Origin: Balanoglossus misakiensis
Taxonomy: Eukaryota; Hemichordata
Direction of reading: 5' to 3'
Assembly: GCA_040954595.2 (NCBI GenBank)
Contig: CM082592.2
Location: 10,478,001-10,542,000, forward strand
Length of the DNA stretch: 64,000 nucleotides
Shown here: piece after piece, positions 28,750-41,100 of the stretch
Layout: every line of letters starts with the position of its first letter
Numbering within the stretch: the first letter of the stretch is position 1
The notes under the pieces: generated by a model
Database searches by the model: none
What the model saw: only the letters and a program-made list of their open reading frames with translations
What the model was told of the DNA's origin: nothing
Translations under genes and position numbers: made by a program

Positions 28750-29552
28750 AATCTTGATTTCCAACAGTAGTGAACGTTTTGTTATTTCTACTCGAATAGA
28801 GTGCCGTTTTTTTCTGTGTGTTCGCATCTACGGACAGTTGCTTTTGTAAATAGATATCACTTACCATGCCATAAAACTGCATCCAATATCTAGTTGAATT
28901 TCCATGTCACAACTGGAGTGATCTTGGCACAGCCAGCGGTAGTGAATGCACTCAATATCTCAGAGATGCTCTAGATTGTCAGGCAATGGCATACTGTGAT
29001 TAAGGGGCAGGATAGAAGTTGGTACCATGGAAAATTTAAGTTGCATTCATGAAATACTGACCAGACATCTTCAGTGCTTACAGCAGAGATGTAAATAAAA
29101 CATGTAAGCTGCAAAGTGTGGTATTGTGATTGAATAAATCTGATATCTGTATTGCACTGTTTTGCAGAAATAAAAATGTGATATTAATATGGGATCAAAA
29201 ACTTGTGGATTTATGTTGTGGTTGTATGCTGTGTGAAAGTAGAATTTTGTTCGTAAATTACTCTTAAAAACCACTATAAACTTCCTGGCAAGTCTTAGCA
29301 ATAATGTGATCGATTTATTGAAGAAAAATTAAGAAGTGTGCGTATGAATAAACAAACAAATCAACAAAACACTGTTCGAAGCAGTTGACTTGGGTTTCAA
29401 AGAGATGCAAGCTATAGTCCTAAACTATTTGTCAGAACACAAAAGTCGTGTAAATGTGTGATATCTGCATAGTGAGGGTACAAATACACGCTGCCTCGAA
29501 AATCTGTCCCCGAGATGCGCACTTCCTTAAATGATGCAGTTACTATTTTAAA
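28750..29552. other. Convergent 3' region between NDUFS8 and the GPCR
   Basis: It holds 3' UTRs of both genes. Plus-strand AATAAA-type signals lie near 29093-29173. A minus-strand signal (TTTATT on plus at 29314-29319) serves the GPCR. No other gene is recognised. Confidence 0.55.
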
Positions 29553-31721
29553 CTACACACACTCGAGTGTTTCAGTTAATGTAACTGACGAGGAGTTCTT
29601 CTTTCCATTGGCTAACACCGACAGTACATTAGGAGACGATATTGTCTTGGTCCGCCAAAAACGTGCTTTGATGGACTTTCTAACTTGGCGGTTTCCAATA
29701 CCATACAAGAGTGGGTTCAAAGCGGAGTTCAAAAACGCCACCAGATTGGTGAAATTGGCCACAATACTTGATACCCCGTTCTCAGTCACATAATCGATAA
29801 AGAGACACACCAATCCTGGGAGAGTACAGATGAGAAAGCATCCCATAATAGTGCACAGCACTTTGGCTGCTTTTCTGTGGTCAGCCATTGCTGATGACGA
29901 CAATTTGCCGCGTGATGGTAGATTTCGAGCATCGTTGAATTCCCGATGCAAATGTTCCACGCTTCGATGTGTGTCCCGTATCTTTCTGGCTTGCTTACTT
30001 GCTGTGCTGAAGATTAATCCATACAACACAAACATAGTCGTCACTAGGGAAAAAGAAAAAGAAATATTGCCTAGAAGTTAAAGAGTAATCCTGAAAGTTT
30101 TTTGCTCATATGCCTCCCAGCCAAAGAGCCTTGATTCCTTCATTTGTTAATTGTCATGGCAATTCGCAAGCAGATCATGCAATGCGGCATAAAAACGGAA
30201 GCACAGCTTAAATTATAACTTGGCAGCCAGACAAAAATCCAATTTTATCAAACCGATAATTATAGCAGTATGTGCGATATCCTGGACACACCGCCGCCTA
30301 CACTAACCACTTTGTACAAAACATTCCGAACACCATCAACGTAGGCCGAGTAATCGGGTAACAACATAAAACGGCTATTAGACTATCACCAGCGTATAAA
30401 TTGGGTTTTGAGTCCAAGAATCCAATTTTAGAAAACGATTTAGATAAAGTGATACCGGTGGTATACTTTTAGAACTGAATCACACATCCTGTTGTATATC
30501 ATTTTGGAGTGCACCATGTGTTTCTCCACAGTCTCAGTCTCTATCACAGGACTGTGGTTTGTCTTCCTGTTATCCTGCGTGAGTTAGAAGAACGTTGATG
30601 GTGGTCGATAGGTTTTCCTTATTTCCGATCCCATGATGAAACCTCTGGAGAACGATCATATTACCAATTCTATTTACTGACGTCACACACTTCAAAGTAA
30701 AGTTTTATTCCTAGCCATGGCAACAGTCTGTATCGCCCGTCTCTGCCACTGAACAGCTGGGAAATTTCCCATGGTTTGATAAACGATTGTGTTGTTCATA
30801 GGCACTTGACAAAAAGCCAAATGTGGAGGGAATGTACACTTTTATTTCAGCTTGCTAAGGTTGAAAATAGGTAACTTATAGTCAATCTTTCGACAATAAA
30901 TTTTTGTAATGCCTCCACCGAAGTCATTTTCCCTTTTATGACGTCATACAAAATTCTTACCTGGGATAGCAAACCATAAAATGATCATAAACATGACGTA
31001 AGAAAACGTCATGTAATCAGAGTAGCCACATTCTCTTGTCAACGACACCCTCATGTCTCTGGCTTCTGCTTTTCTCCAACCTAGCAACGGAGCAAAACCC
31101 GTGACGATAGAAAGAGACCAGCAGGCCAATACACAACCAAAGGCTTTTTGCTTCGTCATCAGAGTTGGATGTCTGTGAAAGAAACGAGTAGTTCGGTGTT
31201 AACATTTTGCATGGAGATGAACGAATCTGGACACAATGCAAAACAAGACAAAACACTCTGAAAGAAACTAATATCAACACACCACAGCACAACACAACTT
31301 GCCACAAACACAAAACGCAACACCACAACACACCACGAAAGAAACTGACGTCTGAGAATATGGCTGTATGCCTGAAGACAGTTACTCACCTTAATGGAAA
31401 GGTTATAGCGATGTATCGATCCACAGCTATCACAAGAAGATGAGCTATCGATGCCAGCACGAAGAAAACTGTGAACGACCGACCGAGAATACAGTTCAGG
31501 AGAATTTCCACGGGATGGCTATTATTCTGTTCTGCTACGTACAGTGGAACATTGACAGCTCCCACAAGGAGGTCCGCAATTGCCATGGAAACGATAAACA
31601 TATTTGTAATTGTGTGCAGATTTCGATCGAGGTATATTCCTGTTATCACGACCAGGTTGAGAAAAATGCAGGGAACAGAGACTACAACAAGACCGACGAG
31701 GCTCGGCCAGTTGACAACCAT
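29553..31721 (-). CDS. Rhodopsin-class GPCR, adenosine/amine-receptor-like
   Basis: Three exons in reading order: 31721..31390, 31172..30961 and 30043..29553. They encode 344 residues with seven membrane segments. Class A landmarks are N22 in TM1 (FLNLV), D50 in TM2 (AIADLLVG), C77 at the top of TM3, DRY at 101-103, W129 in TM4, ECL2 C159 (the C77 partner), P181 in TM5 and NPLLY at 291-295. TM4 ends in FAPLLGW, as in adenosine receptors, and TM2 VSMAIADLLVGAVNVP also fits that branch. TM6 reads CTLP (254-257), so the toggle tryptophan of CWxP is threonine. The extracellular N-terminus is very short (about 7 residues). A TAG lies in frame upstream of the ATG, fixing the start. Ligand unknown. 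Introns fall after TM3 and within TM5, unlike single-exon amine receptors. Confidence 0.9.
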
Positions 31722-33175
31722 GGTGTCATGTGACCCCTAAAGTGAGCGTAGTGGTGGGTAGATGATGTGAAGTTATCGAGTGGTTTCTGCTGCGACCCAA
31801 CTTCTGCTAATCGGTTTAAACGAGAATAAACTTAACAAACAATGGAAGAAAACACGTCAATAGGCATCTGTGACCAAGATTAAATTCATCAACTTCCACT
31901 TTTCACTTGAAAACATGCCACTCAACGATGATCTTTGTATGTTTATCCTTTCATGTCCATGATGTTACCAAGGTGATCTCCTGCAGGTCTTTGAAGCAAC
32001 GATGGCGCTGAATGGTACCACTTTCCGTGTCATTTTTAACGGCGCTTCCTCGTTTTAACTGGAACTGAAACGACCAGTTAGTACCATGGCCTGGTCCGGT
32101 CTGTACAATGTCACACAGGCCTGTCGTGCGAGGGTACAACTGAGAATATTACAGAGAATTACAGAACCATGTGTTTGCAATTCTTGAACCAAAGAATTCT
32201 GACCCTCTTTTGAAGGGAGATCTTTCAGCGAACTAAACCGATATGGCCCACTGCTCAACTGATAGAAAAATATCTACAATACAATGCATTTGTAATAATT
32301 TGTCCTGCAAATTATGATGGCACTTGAAATAAGTTCCCGGGAGGTAGCGTCATAAAGATAACCGTAAGTATCCACAGAGCAACTATTTATAGAATCTAGC
32401 ACCGTTTTTCCTGATAAAAGTTGACATAAATTGGCTGTAAATTGTTATTTCTACGGCATCTGGATGGTTTCAGTGATACATTACCCCCGCTAACAAGCGC
32501 TCCCAAAAATGTGCAATGTGTGATCTCGACCCGAGTCGGGTTAGGGGAAGTAAAAGACACGCACACACAAACATCGGGATTTGCAGATACCCGGCAGCTT
32601 ATTTATAGCAGTCTCACAACAGTGCTATCAGCCGATCTATTGCTCTGATGACTTCCGAACAGGCGTGCCAAAACGGCACATTTGATATTTACGTAATGAG
32701 AAAAAGTTGATGAAAACGCTAGAATCCCCACGAAAACTGTGTCCTGGGAAGAGAATCGAACGGAATATGGTTGACACAAGGGTTTCCAACACAAGCTCGT
32801 CCATCAGCAAGTCAGGGAATGATTAGGAGAGCGTGCAAATTGTCAGGAACGGAATAAACTAGCTTCGATGATAAATACGGTGTTGAACGTCGATTGTAGT
32901 AATGTGATCCTGAAAAATGGGTGGAGGGTTGTGACTGCCACACAAAGGCATCCGTATCTACAGTGGAAGGGAAGGGAGCAAAGTTGGAAGTGTTCAAATC
33001 CGAGGCTGTTGACTTCCCTTATTATCAAATGCACGAGTCGCACACGAGGTTATCTGGATGAATCACGAAAAATCCACGAAGTTGAAGGCTGGATTTTGGC
33101 AGTGACTTATTTCCTTGACAACAACGGAGTTGCGCACTGCACGAGGAACAAAGAAAGCCGTCAAAACCACATAGG
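31722..33175. other. Intergenic region between GPCR start and FKBP6 3' end
   Basis: It should contain the GPCR promoter and 5' UTR. No recognisable exon, RNA gene or strong repeat was seen. Confidence 0.5.
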
Positions 33176-34238
33176 TCATTCAATGTGGTGCTGGTGTTGC
33201 CATGATTTCTTGTGCATCTTGTGTATATTCTGTTTTTCGTTAGCATTCATGTCTCCCGCATTTCTGACGTTTTTACGGTTTGTAAACTCGTGTAGTTCAT
33301 TTTTAACGATGTGGCCAATGCCGGATGCAAAGTTTAATTGCTAGAAGAGCTATATGGACCCACTGAGTTTGTAATCAGTTATTCTTGGTGTGATGGAATT
33401 CACCAAACTTCAATTTGTCCGTTTCCTACATACAAGTTTCTGTCATTTGCTCTGGATTACTCACTCACACCGCACAACTGAACAGATGATGGTGAATGTA
33501 CTTAATAAGTTTAATGCACCACAGAAAACACTAAATGTCGCAGTAATTCTGCAATGCAACAAAAATCAACTGTTATAAACTTTTGACAAACTACTGTCAA
33601 CGTTTTCTCTATACAGTTGCTAAATCTACTGAAAATCATAAAAGAACACCTGCAATCTTGAAAATATAAAGGTCTAGAAATCTCTTTAAAAACGTAAAAT
33701 TAAACATCTTCATTCTTCTGCAATGGTTGCCCATTTTTCAGTTTTTAAATTTTCAAGTATCTGATAACCTATCTCATTTTCAGGTTCTCGTTACAAAATG
33801 TTTTTGTCATGATCTGAATAATAACTGTGGCAGTGCCATTTGTATCATGATTATGACTTTCACCTATATTAACGTTTTATGGTTGGTGATAGTGCATAGT
33901 AACTTAAGTATGAATGATACATACCCACACATACATAAATGTACCGGTATGTACACACAAACAAACAGACAGACAGACACAGATGCTAATCCCATAAGCC
34001 CCAACTCAGGTAAACACACATGTACCAAATGGGAGCTAAACACACTGGCACAAAATACTAACTAAGAGCAACAAATACATGTACTTAAGTGTCATACTCT
34101 CTTCACTTTCACTGATCTGAAGAAGTCTTCTTACCAATCTTCAAAAACCTGTCGCTCTTCTATGGGGATGGAGAGTAAGAGACAGTATGAGAGAGAGTGA
34201 AACCAACCCAGTCAGACAAAGATGAAGAAATCGCTACT

Positions 34239-34271
<33 letters not shown>

Positions 34272-37200
34272 GGAAGAATGGATGGATGTCCTAACACATT
34301 ATTGCTTGATAATGTACTTACATGTCCCACATATTTCACAGTCAATCCCATCTGATTTGCTGTGCTAGTCACAAAGTCCATCTCGGCTGTCGTAAACGAC
34401 ACCATGGAAAATGGCATCTCCTGGATTTCATCGTTCTCAATGAAAGCCCTACAGACAGAAGTATTTTCAAACTTTTAAGCAACAAAAATTGTGGTGACCT
34501 TTATTTGCACGCTACAAAATGTTTCCTAAACTTGTACTAAGCATTGCCAATGTGTGGACACGATGCACACTTTTTAGCTTATTGTTGATGAAACTCTTTT
34601 TTCATACAAGCTCAGCACTGCGCTGACACATGGAGATGCAAGTGCATGCAATTGTGCCACTCTATGACAGTGAGGCCTTTGAAATGATAGCAATGGAATG
34701 CTGTATGTAAGTGTCCACATTTCAAGTGTTAAGTAAGTGTTAACATTGATTTAAGAGATTGCTACCACAGTGATGGCAAGCTTGTTAGTTGTTGTCATAT
34801 CTGTGTTATATGTGTTTGGTGGAATGATTCTTACCTGAAAGTATCCCTGACTGTCTTTTGAAAATCAGGAGAGCATCCCTTGGGAAGCAGTTTGCTTGCA
34901 TTCTCATCACCATCTGCAGATAGAGATTCAGCCAGTATTATATTAACTGGGGTTTCTTACATAGTTTACCAGGTTTCACTTGAAGAACACTGAGGATTTC
35001 TATTGGAATATCACTCTAGACACATGAAGAGACACTAGCAATACTACAATGAGTTCTCTACCTCTGACAGCGAAATGTTATGTTATTATGATGTACCTTT
35101 GGCATTGACTTTGACTCCTGCAAACATCTTCCCATACATCTCTTTCTCGAGAGTTTTAAACTTCTGAACTGAACTTTCCAATTTCCTCAGCTCTTTGGTG
35201 ATTTCTTCATTGTGAGGCTCTAACTTCTGACAACGCAGGAAGTAGTCTTTTGCTCTGTCAAACTCACTCAGTTGGTGTAATGCCTGGAAATGTGAAAATC
35301 ACTTTTTTAAAGCAATTACCCAAATTTAAGGTTTAAGGTCAAAGTATGTGAGTAATCAGGTTATTTATGCAGAGGTCTTCATCACTATTAATAACCATTT
35401 CACTGTACACTCAATCATTGTAAATCCTTTCAATATCTACTGTCAGCCTACGTACCTGCCCATATCTGAATAGTCCCTTGACATTTTTCGGTTCAATATC
35501 CAGTGCAGCTTTACAGAACATGATAGCCCTAGCTGACTGACACAACTTGACGCTGCATAGTGCCATATTCAAACACAATTTCAACATCACTTTCTTCATT
35601 GCTTTCTCTTCAGTTTCATCTTTCAGGTGACAGTTTTCCAGAATTCTCTGCGCCTAAGAAGATTCAAACGTTGTCAGCATACAGACATGAACACAGCCAA
35701 GTAATCCAATGTGGTTTGAGGCTCTGAAAACTTTATCATTCTCTGTGGGCCAACGATTCAAGTATCTACCACAATTAGGAAGGTTATCAATTCGCAGTAA
35801 TTACAAATACTTACTCGGTTGTATCTTGCAAATGCTCTGCTGATGTGTTTCTGTTGGTACAACTCATTTCCTGCCTGACATTAAAAATAATAAAAATATC
35901 CAGATTAATCAAAATTACATCAGTCTATGTGCAAAAAATATTATTTTTGCTTAAATGCATGCCTCATTCTTTAAGTGACATTACTGACTTACCTTTCTTT
36001 CAGCATGGACAACAGTGAGGACTTCATCAAAGGAGGCATTTCTTTGATCTTCTCTGGTCCATTTGTGAAAATCTTCAACTAGTGAGTTGTCAATGAAACT
36101 CATCATCTCTATCTCAAACAAGACTGATGACAGATTATACAGAGAAACATACATGCTTGTAAGAAAGTGAAGTTTCTCTTAAAACTGAGAAATGAGGTTT
36201 TATCTAAGTTTGATACATGTTGTTGCCTAAGTACTTGTAAACAGAACACATATCACTTACTCTGTGCATTTCCTGGTATACGTGGTGGGCATCCATGCTT
36301 TCCAAAGGCATAGTCCGGCTTCACCAAAAACCTGGAAAACTCCCCCTTCCTCATGGTTGCTATGGCAACCTCAAATCCAGGAATGCACATTCCTGTGAGA
36401 AGACAGCCAAGATATTGTTTACAGAAAGTGATAATATGGTTTCCAACAACAAGTAAAATCTTTCACATCTGACCAACTATGACCTGGTGGCAATAGGAAA
36501 TATGCAAGATGGAATTGATCTATTACCTTCACCAAGTTTCAAGGTGTGGGGTTTGTTTCTCAGTCTGGTAGAGTCATAGGGTTCATCTGAGTACTCCAGA
36601 TATCCACTGTAATGAACTGAGGAAAAAACAAACATATTCATGAAGTTGTGTCCTTATCTCCGAGCTGCCCTTAGGACAGACATACATTTCCTATATCCAT
36701 CCATGTAACATACACATCGGTGCATGTTGATTTCAATATTTCTAATGGTAGATGTATAATATTATTAAGTACACTATACCTTTGCAATGGGAAGATGGTG
36801 GAATAGTATCACCCATTCCAGTCTTGATCATTTTCTTGAGAACACCTGCATCACCAGAAATATCTTCCATATCTCTGGCAATTCTCTCAAATGGACTCTG
36901 CAGGGAGTTTGCATTGATGTCAAGTTGTGGTTTAATCAAGAAAATCAGTGAGTAAAATGGAATAATGAGTTTGAAACAGCCCCAGGCCTTTTAGGTGGGT
37001 TAGTTTGGTAAGATTGAAAGCTTCTTTTAAACTCACCATATTTTCTGTACTTGGGTCATCATCATCCAAAGATGTACACTCAAAGTTCAACTGTTTGAAG
37101 AGCACCTCTGAATCAAAGTACTGATCACCGCTATCTGTAACACATGACCATTGTGATATCAAATACACCTAACTCAAGATCACTCGTATTTTAAAAACTG

Positions 37201-37978
37201 CTTAAATGAAAAGACTTGTAACATAAGATACTCTCCAATACTATTTGGCCTCGAAAATCAAAGTCTATAACTTTTGCTCATAGTTTGTTCAATGTAACTA
37301 CTTTAGATTATTCTCTCTTAAAATTGAGAATAAAAATGTCAAGTACCTATTGTTGGTAAGTCCTCAGCAACTTCAAATTCTGTTCCTTCTCCATCCTGTC
37401 TACTAAGTTCATTCAGATCAATGCCGTCTTTCAACTGTACTGTGTGAAATGGCTGTATTCCAAAAATAATATAAGTGTACGTCTTGTCAATGGCTGTTTA
37501 AAACTACTTGAGAGGCTGATAAATCATTGACGTTTTCGCAGTTCCATGCACGTGCACGTGCAGTCAAAAAGTCAGGTGTTTATATTTATGGAAACGCCCA
37601 CGTCAACAAATATATGAGCCTTTCTATTAAGGCCTTAAATTTAACCCTACCCCTTTCCCCCTCCAACATAAGTTAGGTGAAGCTTCTCAGGGGACATTAC
37701 CAAACAACAAAAGTTGATATTTTTCATTTGTATGATCAGAGAAGGGGCTGGAGGCTGCAGAGCTTCATGGTGAACTCTCCGCCATGTTTTAAAAGCATGT
37801 TGTCCTTTGCAAATATCTTAGCATTTGAACCAACCTTGCTGTCTTCATCTTCGACAGACAAACTGTGATTTTCCGGGACGGGCTCCGGAGTTTGCATGTT
37901 AATCGTGAAGAGGTCGTTCGTAGAAACTAGAAAACGACGCTGAGAACGTGAAATTTCCGTCACAACATCCACAGACAT
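33176..37978 (-). CDS. FKBP6: Inactive peptidyl-prolyl isomerase FKBP6 with extended termini
   Basis: Exons in reading order: 37978..37835, 37452..37347, 37134..37037, 36897..36780, 36616..36527, 36392..36261, 36123..35993, 35874..35815, 35653..35456, 35283..35097, 34913..34835, 34448..34322 and a less certain terminal exon 33340..33176. Exons 1-12 give 490 residues and exon 13 adds 54; human FKBP6 has 327. Residues 1-116 are an acidic extension. The FKBP domain follows (DISGDAGVLKKMI, VHYSGYLEYSDEPYDS, CIPGFEVAIATMRKGEFSRF, PDYAFGKHGCPPRIPGN). The catalytic W is F and Y82/H87 equivalents are F/C, as expected of an inactive isomerase. TPR repeats fill about 262-410. The tail (FIENDEIQEMPFSM ... 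QMGLTVKYVGH) has R3H-like spacing. In mammals FKBP6 acts with HSP90 in piRNA loading and meiosis. Identity is strong, exon 13 moderate. Confidence 0.92.
33341..34321 (-). other. Last intron of FKBP6 (if exon 13 is real)
   Basis: Non-coding sequence between donor CAT|GTAAGT (34322) and acceptor CTCTTCTAG (33341-33342). It contains short (CAGA)n tracts and nothing else recognisable. Confidence 0.45.
34239..34268. repeat. (CAGA)n microsatellite
   Basis: About seven CAGA units. A shorter related run lies at about 33963-33980. Both are in the last intron of FKBP6. Confidence 0.9.
37547..37562. promoter_or_regulatory. Double E-box palindrome
   Basis: TGCACGTGCACGTGCA is a perfect 16-bp palindrome with two overlapping CACGTG E-boxes. 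It lies in FKBP6 intron 1, about 420 bp from the start codon. bHLH factor binding is inferred only. Confidence 0.4.
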
Positions 37979-38131
37979 AAGATGACTGGTAAAAAATAAT
38001 GCAAATCCGCATGGGGGCGCTACAGATTTTATTGTTCTGCGTGTCAGCCTTATGACACGTGACCGGCGTTAAGGTTGATGAAAGTGGACGAGCCAGGTCC
38101 CTTCCCTTCTGAAACAGCGCGCAAGCAAGAG
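37979..38131. promoter_or_regulatory. Bidirectional promoter, FKBP6 and RRM/F-box gene
   Basis: Start codons of the two divergent genes are 153 bp apart. The interval contains an octamer-like ATGCAAAT, a GGGGGCGCT element and GACACGTGACC (an E-box of the USF/MITF kind), plus GCGCGC near the plus-strand start. No TATA box is obvious. Shared control of the two genes is inferred from the geometry. Confidence 0.65.
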
Positions 38132-41100
38132 AAGATGGCATTCTGTAAGTGTAAACATAGAAACTAGCTAGTTTTTATGGCGTAAGTGATTCCTGTTTCC
38201 CCCGATCGTCCCAAGACGACTTTGTGTGCTTGATTTTTACATGAGCATGATGACTAGCCACATCACAAACCATACATGATGATTGATCATTGATGTGATG
38301 TTTTTCTTTCTATAGCACAACTCGACAGACTCCGGGAACTAAACTACAAAAGTCTGAGACTTGGGATATTATCTTGTGTATCCACACCTGACAATTGCAG
38401 CGGATTACATGACTGGATAGACCGCAAAAGTATGCATAAAAACGTGGGTGATATCACAGGCACTTCAGTTGAAGGTTTTCAAGATGTAGACTGTGAGAAA
38501 AGCAGTGTGAATCTGCACGGTGGCAAAGTGTTTGTTGGAAATATCAGTTACAGGGTGAGACAATTTCTTTCTCATGTAACTATGAGTGAAATAAGTACAT
38601 TGAGGGGAAAATAAAGGGGCATGATCGATGATGTGCTGATGAAGTTTGTATTTAAAGTTATAATTAATGAACCAAAAACATTCTGTCATCAGTTCAAAAT
38701 CGTGTCATATTGCAGGTGAGAAGACATCGCTTTTGGGGTTTTTGTGAAAAGTTTGGCAAAGTGATCAGTGTGTATCTAGCAAGAGATGATACCAAGAAGA
38801 GAGCTCATAGAGGGTAAGTGAAAAGAAAGAAAAACAGAGGAAAGTGATACATGAATCAGGTATTGATTAATTGTCAGCTTTTCCCATGGTGCTTTTGGGA
38901 TGACGGTTGGCTGCTCAGAAGCTTTATTCCAGTGTTTACACCTCCATGCACTTATAAAATCACTTGTGCTAATTTCTCAATAGCTATGGTTTTGTAACTT
39001 TTGAACATGAAGAAGATGCAAAAAAGCTGTTACATGCTCCAGATGAAGATCTTATGTTGGAAAACAGGTACTATATATGTTCCCAAATACTTCTGACAGC
39101 CACTATTGTAGAAGTTCAAAAAAGCATGAGTCCACTGAAAAAGACTGCCATTAGTGGTGAATATTGATGCATTCTTTTGTTTTTCTTCAGACAGTTGCGA
39201 GTGGCTCCCGTACAGAGCAAAATGAAGCCAAAGGTATCTTTGCCAATGAGACTTGTCAAAGACAGTGAGGTGAGTTTAAGAACATTAGGGAGGAAATTAC
39301 CTCACCCTTACTCTTGGTATCCAAAAAGAAAAAAAGATGTATCAAAAATGTTAATTTCAGAGAGATCAGATTCATCTCAAAATCATGTCAACTTTCTGGT
39401 GAGTCACAGTTTTTCACACAAAGGTGACTTATTAATACATCATTTCCTTGACAGAGTGAAGATACACTCCCAGACAGTACAGACACTGACAGGTCAGGTG
39501 ATGACCTCACAATTGTACCTCAACAACAACGCTCTGAAAAATCACAATCTGAAGAGGGTGGTGGTGACATGACAGATGTCATCGATATGGAAAGTCTTGA
39601 CATCGAAGAATCTTTGGAAGCTGATGGGAGCAACATCATGATTTTGAATAATCATATTCTGCTTCACATCTTCAGTTTTCTGACTGTCAAGGAACGCATC
39701 ATCATTGAAAGAGGTAACCTTAGGGTGCTATTGTCTCAACAGAATAGGGTACTTAGTATAACTAAGATAACATTAAGTGCTTGACATGTTTATTTAAAAC
39801 AGAAAAGGCTGCTGTAACATATTACTTTTGAAAGTGTCTGAAAAGTTTTTGTTTTTAATAATAGTTTGCAAAAGATGGAGGTTAGTGGTGTTGAAGAGCT
39901 GGCAATCAGTTGTATCTTTGAGTTTTGAAAATACATTTGGAGGATTCACTCACTTTGGAGGTACCGGTAAGTTCCTTACATTTTGAGCGTTATTTGTGTG
40001 TGCATTGGCTTGCCAAGTCGATACTCAAGTTAATACTATAAGTGTAAGCCTCACATACCTATTCTATATCTATGGATTTACAGCTTTGACAGATTACATC
40101 TTAAACTCCATATTGATGAGAGGTTGTCAGGAACTGAAGTCATTAGATTTATCTGCATCTCCCCATCTCCTCACGGATTGGTCTATTAATAAAATAGGTA
40201 GGACTTTTAGCAAATTTTCATACTTCTATTTTATCGTTACATTTGTAAGTTGGATTGTAAGCAAGCATTAAGCTTACAGTTTTCATCTTTCATTTCGCTT
40301 GACAGGTAAAAGATGCAAGAATCTTCTTCAACTCGATCTGTCTGGCGTCAAAATAAACAACAACTGTTTGAGAACACTGGCAGGTCATCTCAGCAAATTG
40401 CAGGTGATTATTCTACAATTTGATGAACCAGAGCAGAAACTGACAATATTTGTGTCACCATTTGTGTTAGCAACTTTTCAATGCGAGTCATACGCTAAGG
40501 ATTCAATACAAGGCCACTTATAATCATCAGCCTCCACTACAGGGTGCATGATTTTTATCAAGTTTTCTTCTTTTGTTTTCAGTCAGTAAAACTGTGCCGG
40601 TGTTTTGATGTTGGAGAAAAAGGGTAAGCATTGTACATGTTCGTTGTACTTTTAGAGCCAGATATAGCTGCCAGATGGCCAGTTTGTTACAGATTTTCCT
40701 TGTTGAGACTATTTCTCTAACACATACGGTGAAAACTGCAGATTCTAAAGAGTGCCCTCTCGCAAGCAGGATTTTTCTGACCTTTTGGAAAAACCTATTT
40801 TGATACCTGACACTGACATTTTGGAATTGATTTCATGGTTCTATATATAACATACATAGGATTATGCATAACATGATATTTGATATGTGAGATACGTTCT
40901 AGACTACAATTTTAGTATTATTTTGCCTTTTCTATTCTCAGCTTATGGTGGTTATACAAACACTGCAACAGTTTGGTATATGTTGACATTTCTGAAAACA
41001 TCAGAATAACTGGGCAGGTAATGGGAATTTTCTGGTCTCTGATTTCAATTTATACTGCATTTAAATTTCAAATGTCTTTGGACAAACAAATCAAAACGAA

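Noticed and set aside
29515-29793. Plus-strand ORFs over the GPCR 3' exon
   Set aside because: Antisense shadow of the TM6-TM7 coding exon.
32868-33344. Plus-strand ORF of 158 codons
   Set aside because: It partly overlaps, antisense, the proposed FKBP6 terminal exon and has no recognisable domain.
34201-34321. FKBP6 ending by read-through after exon 12
   Set aside because: The frame runs into a microsatellite before a stop, and a strong GTAAGT donor lies at the exon edge.
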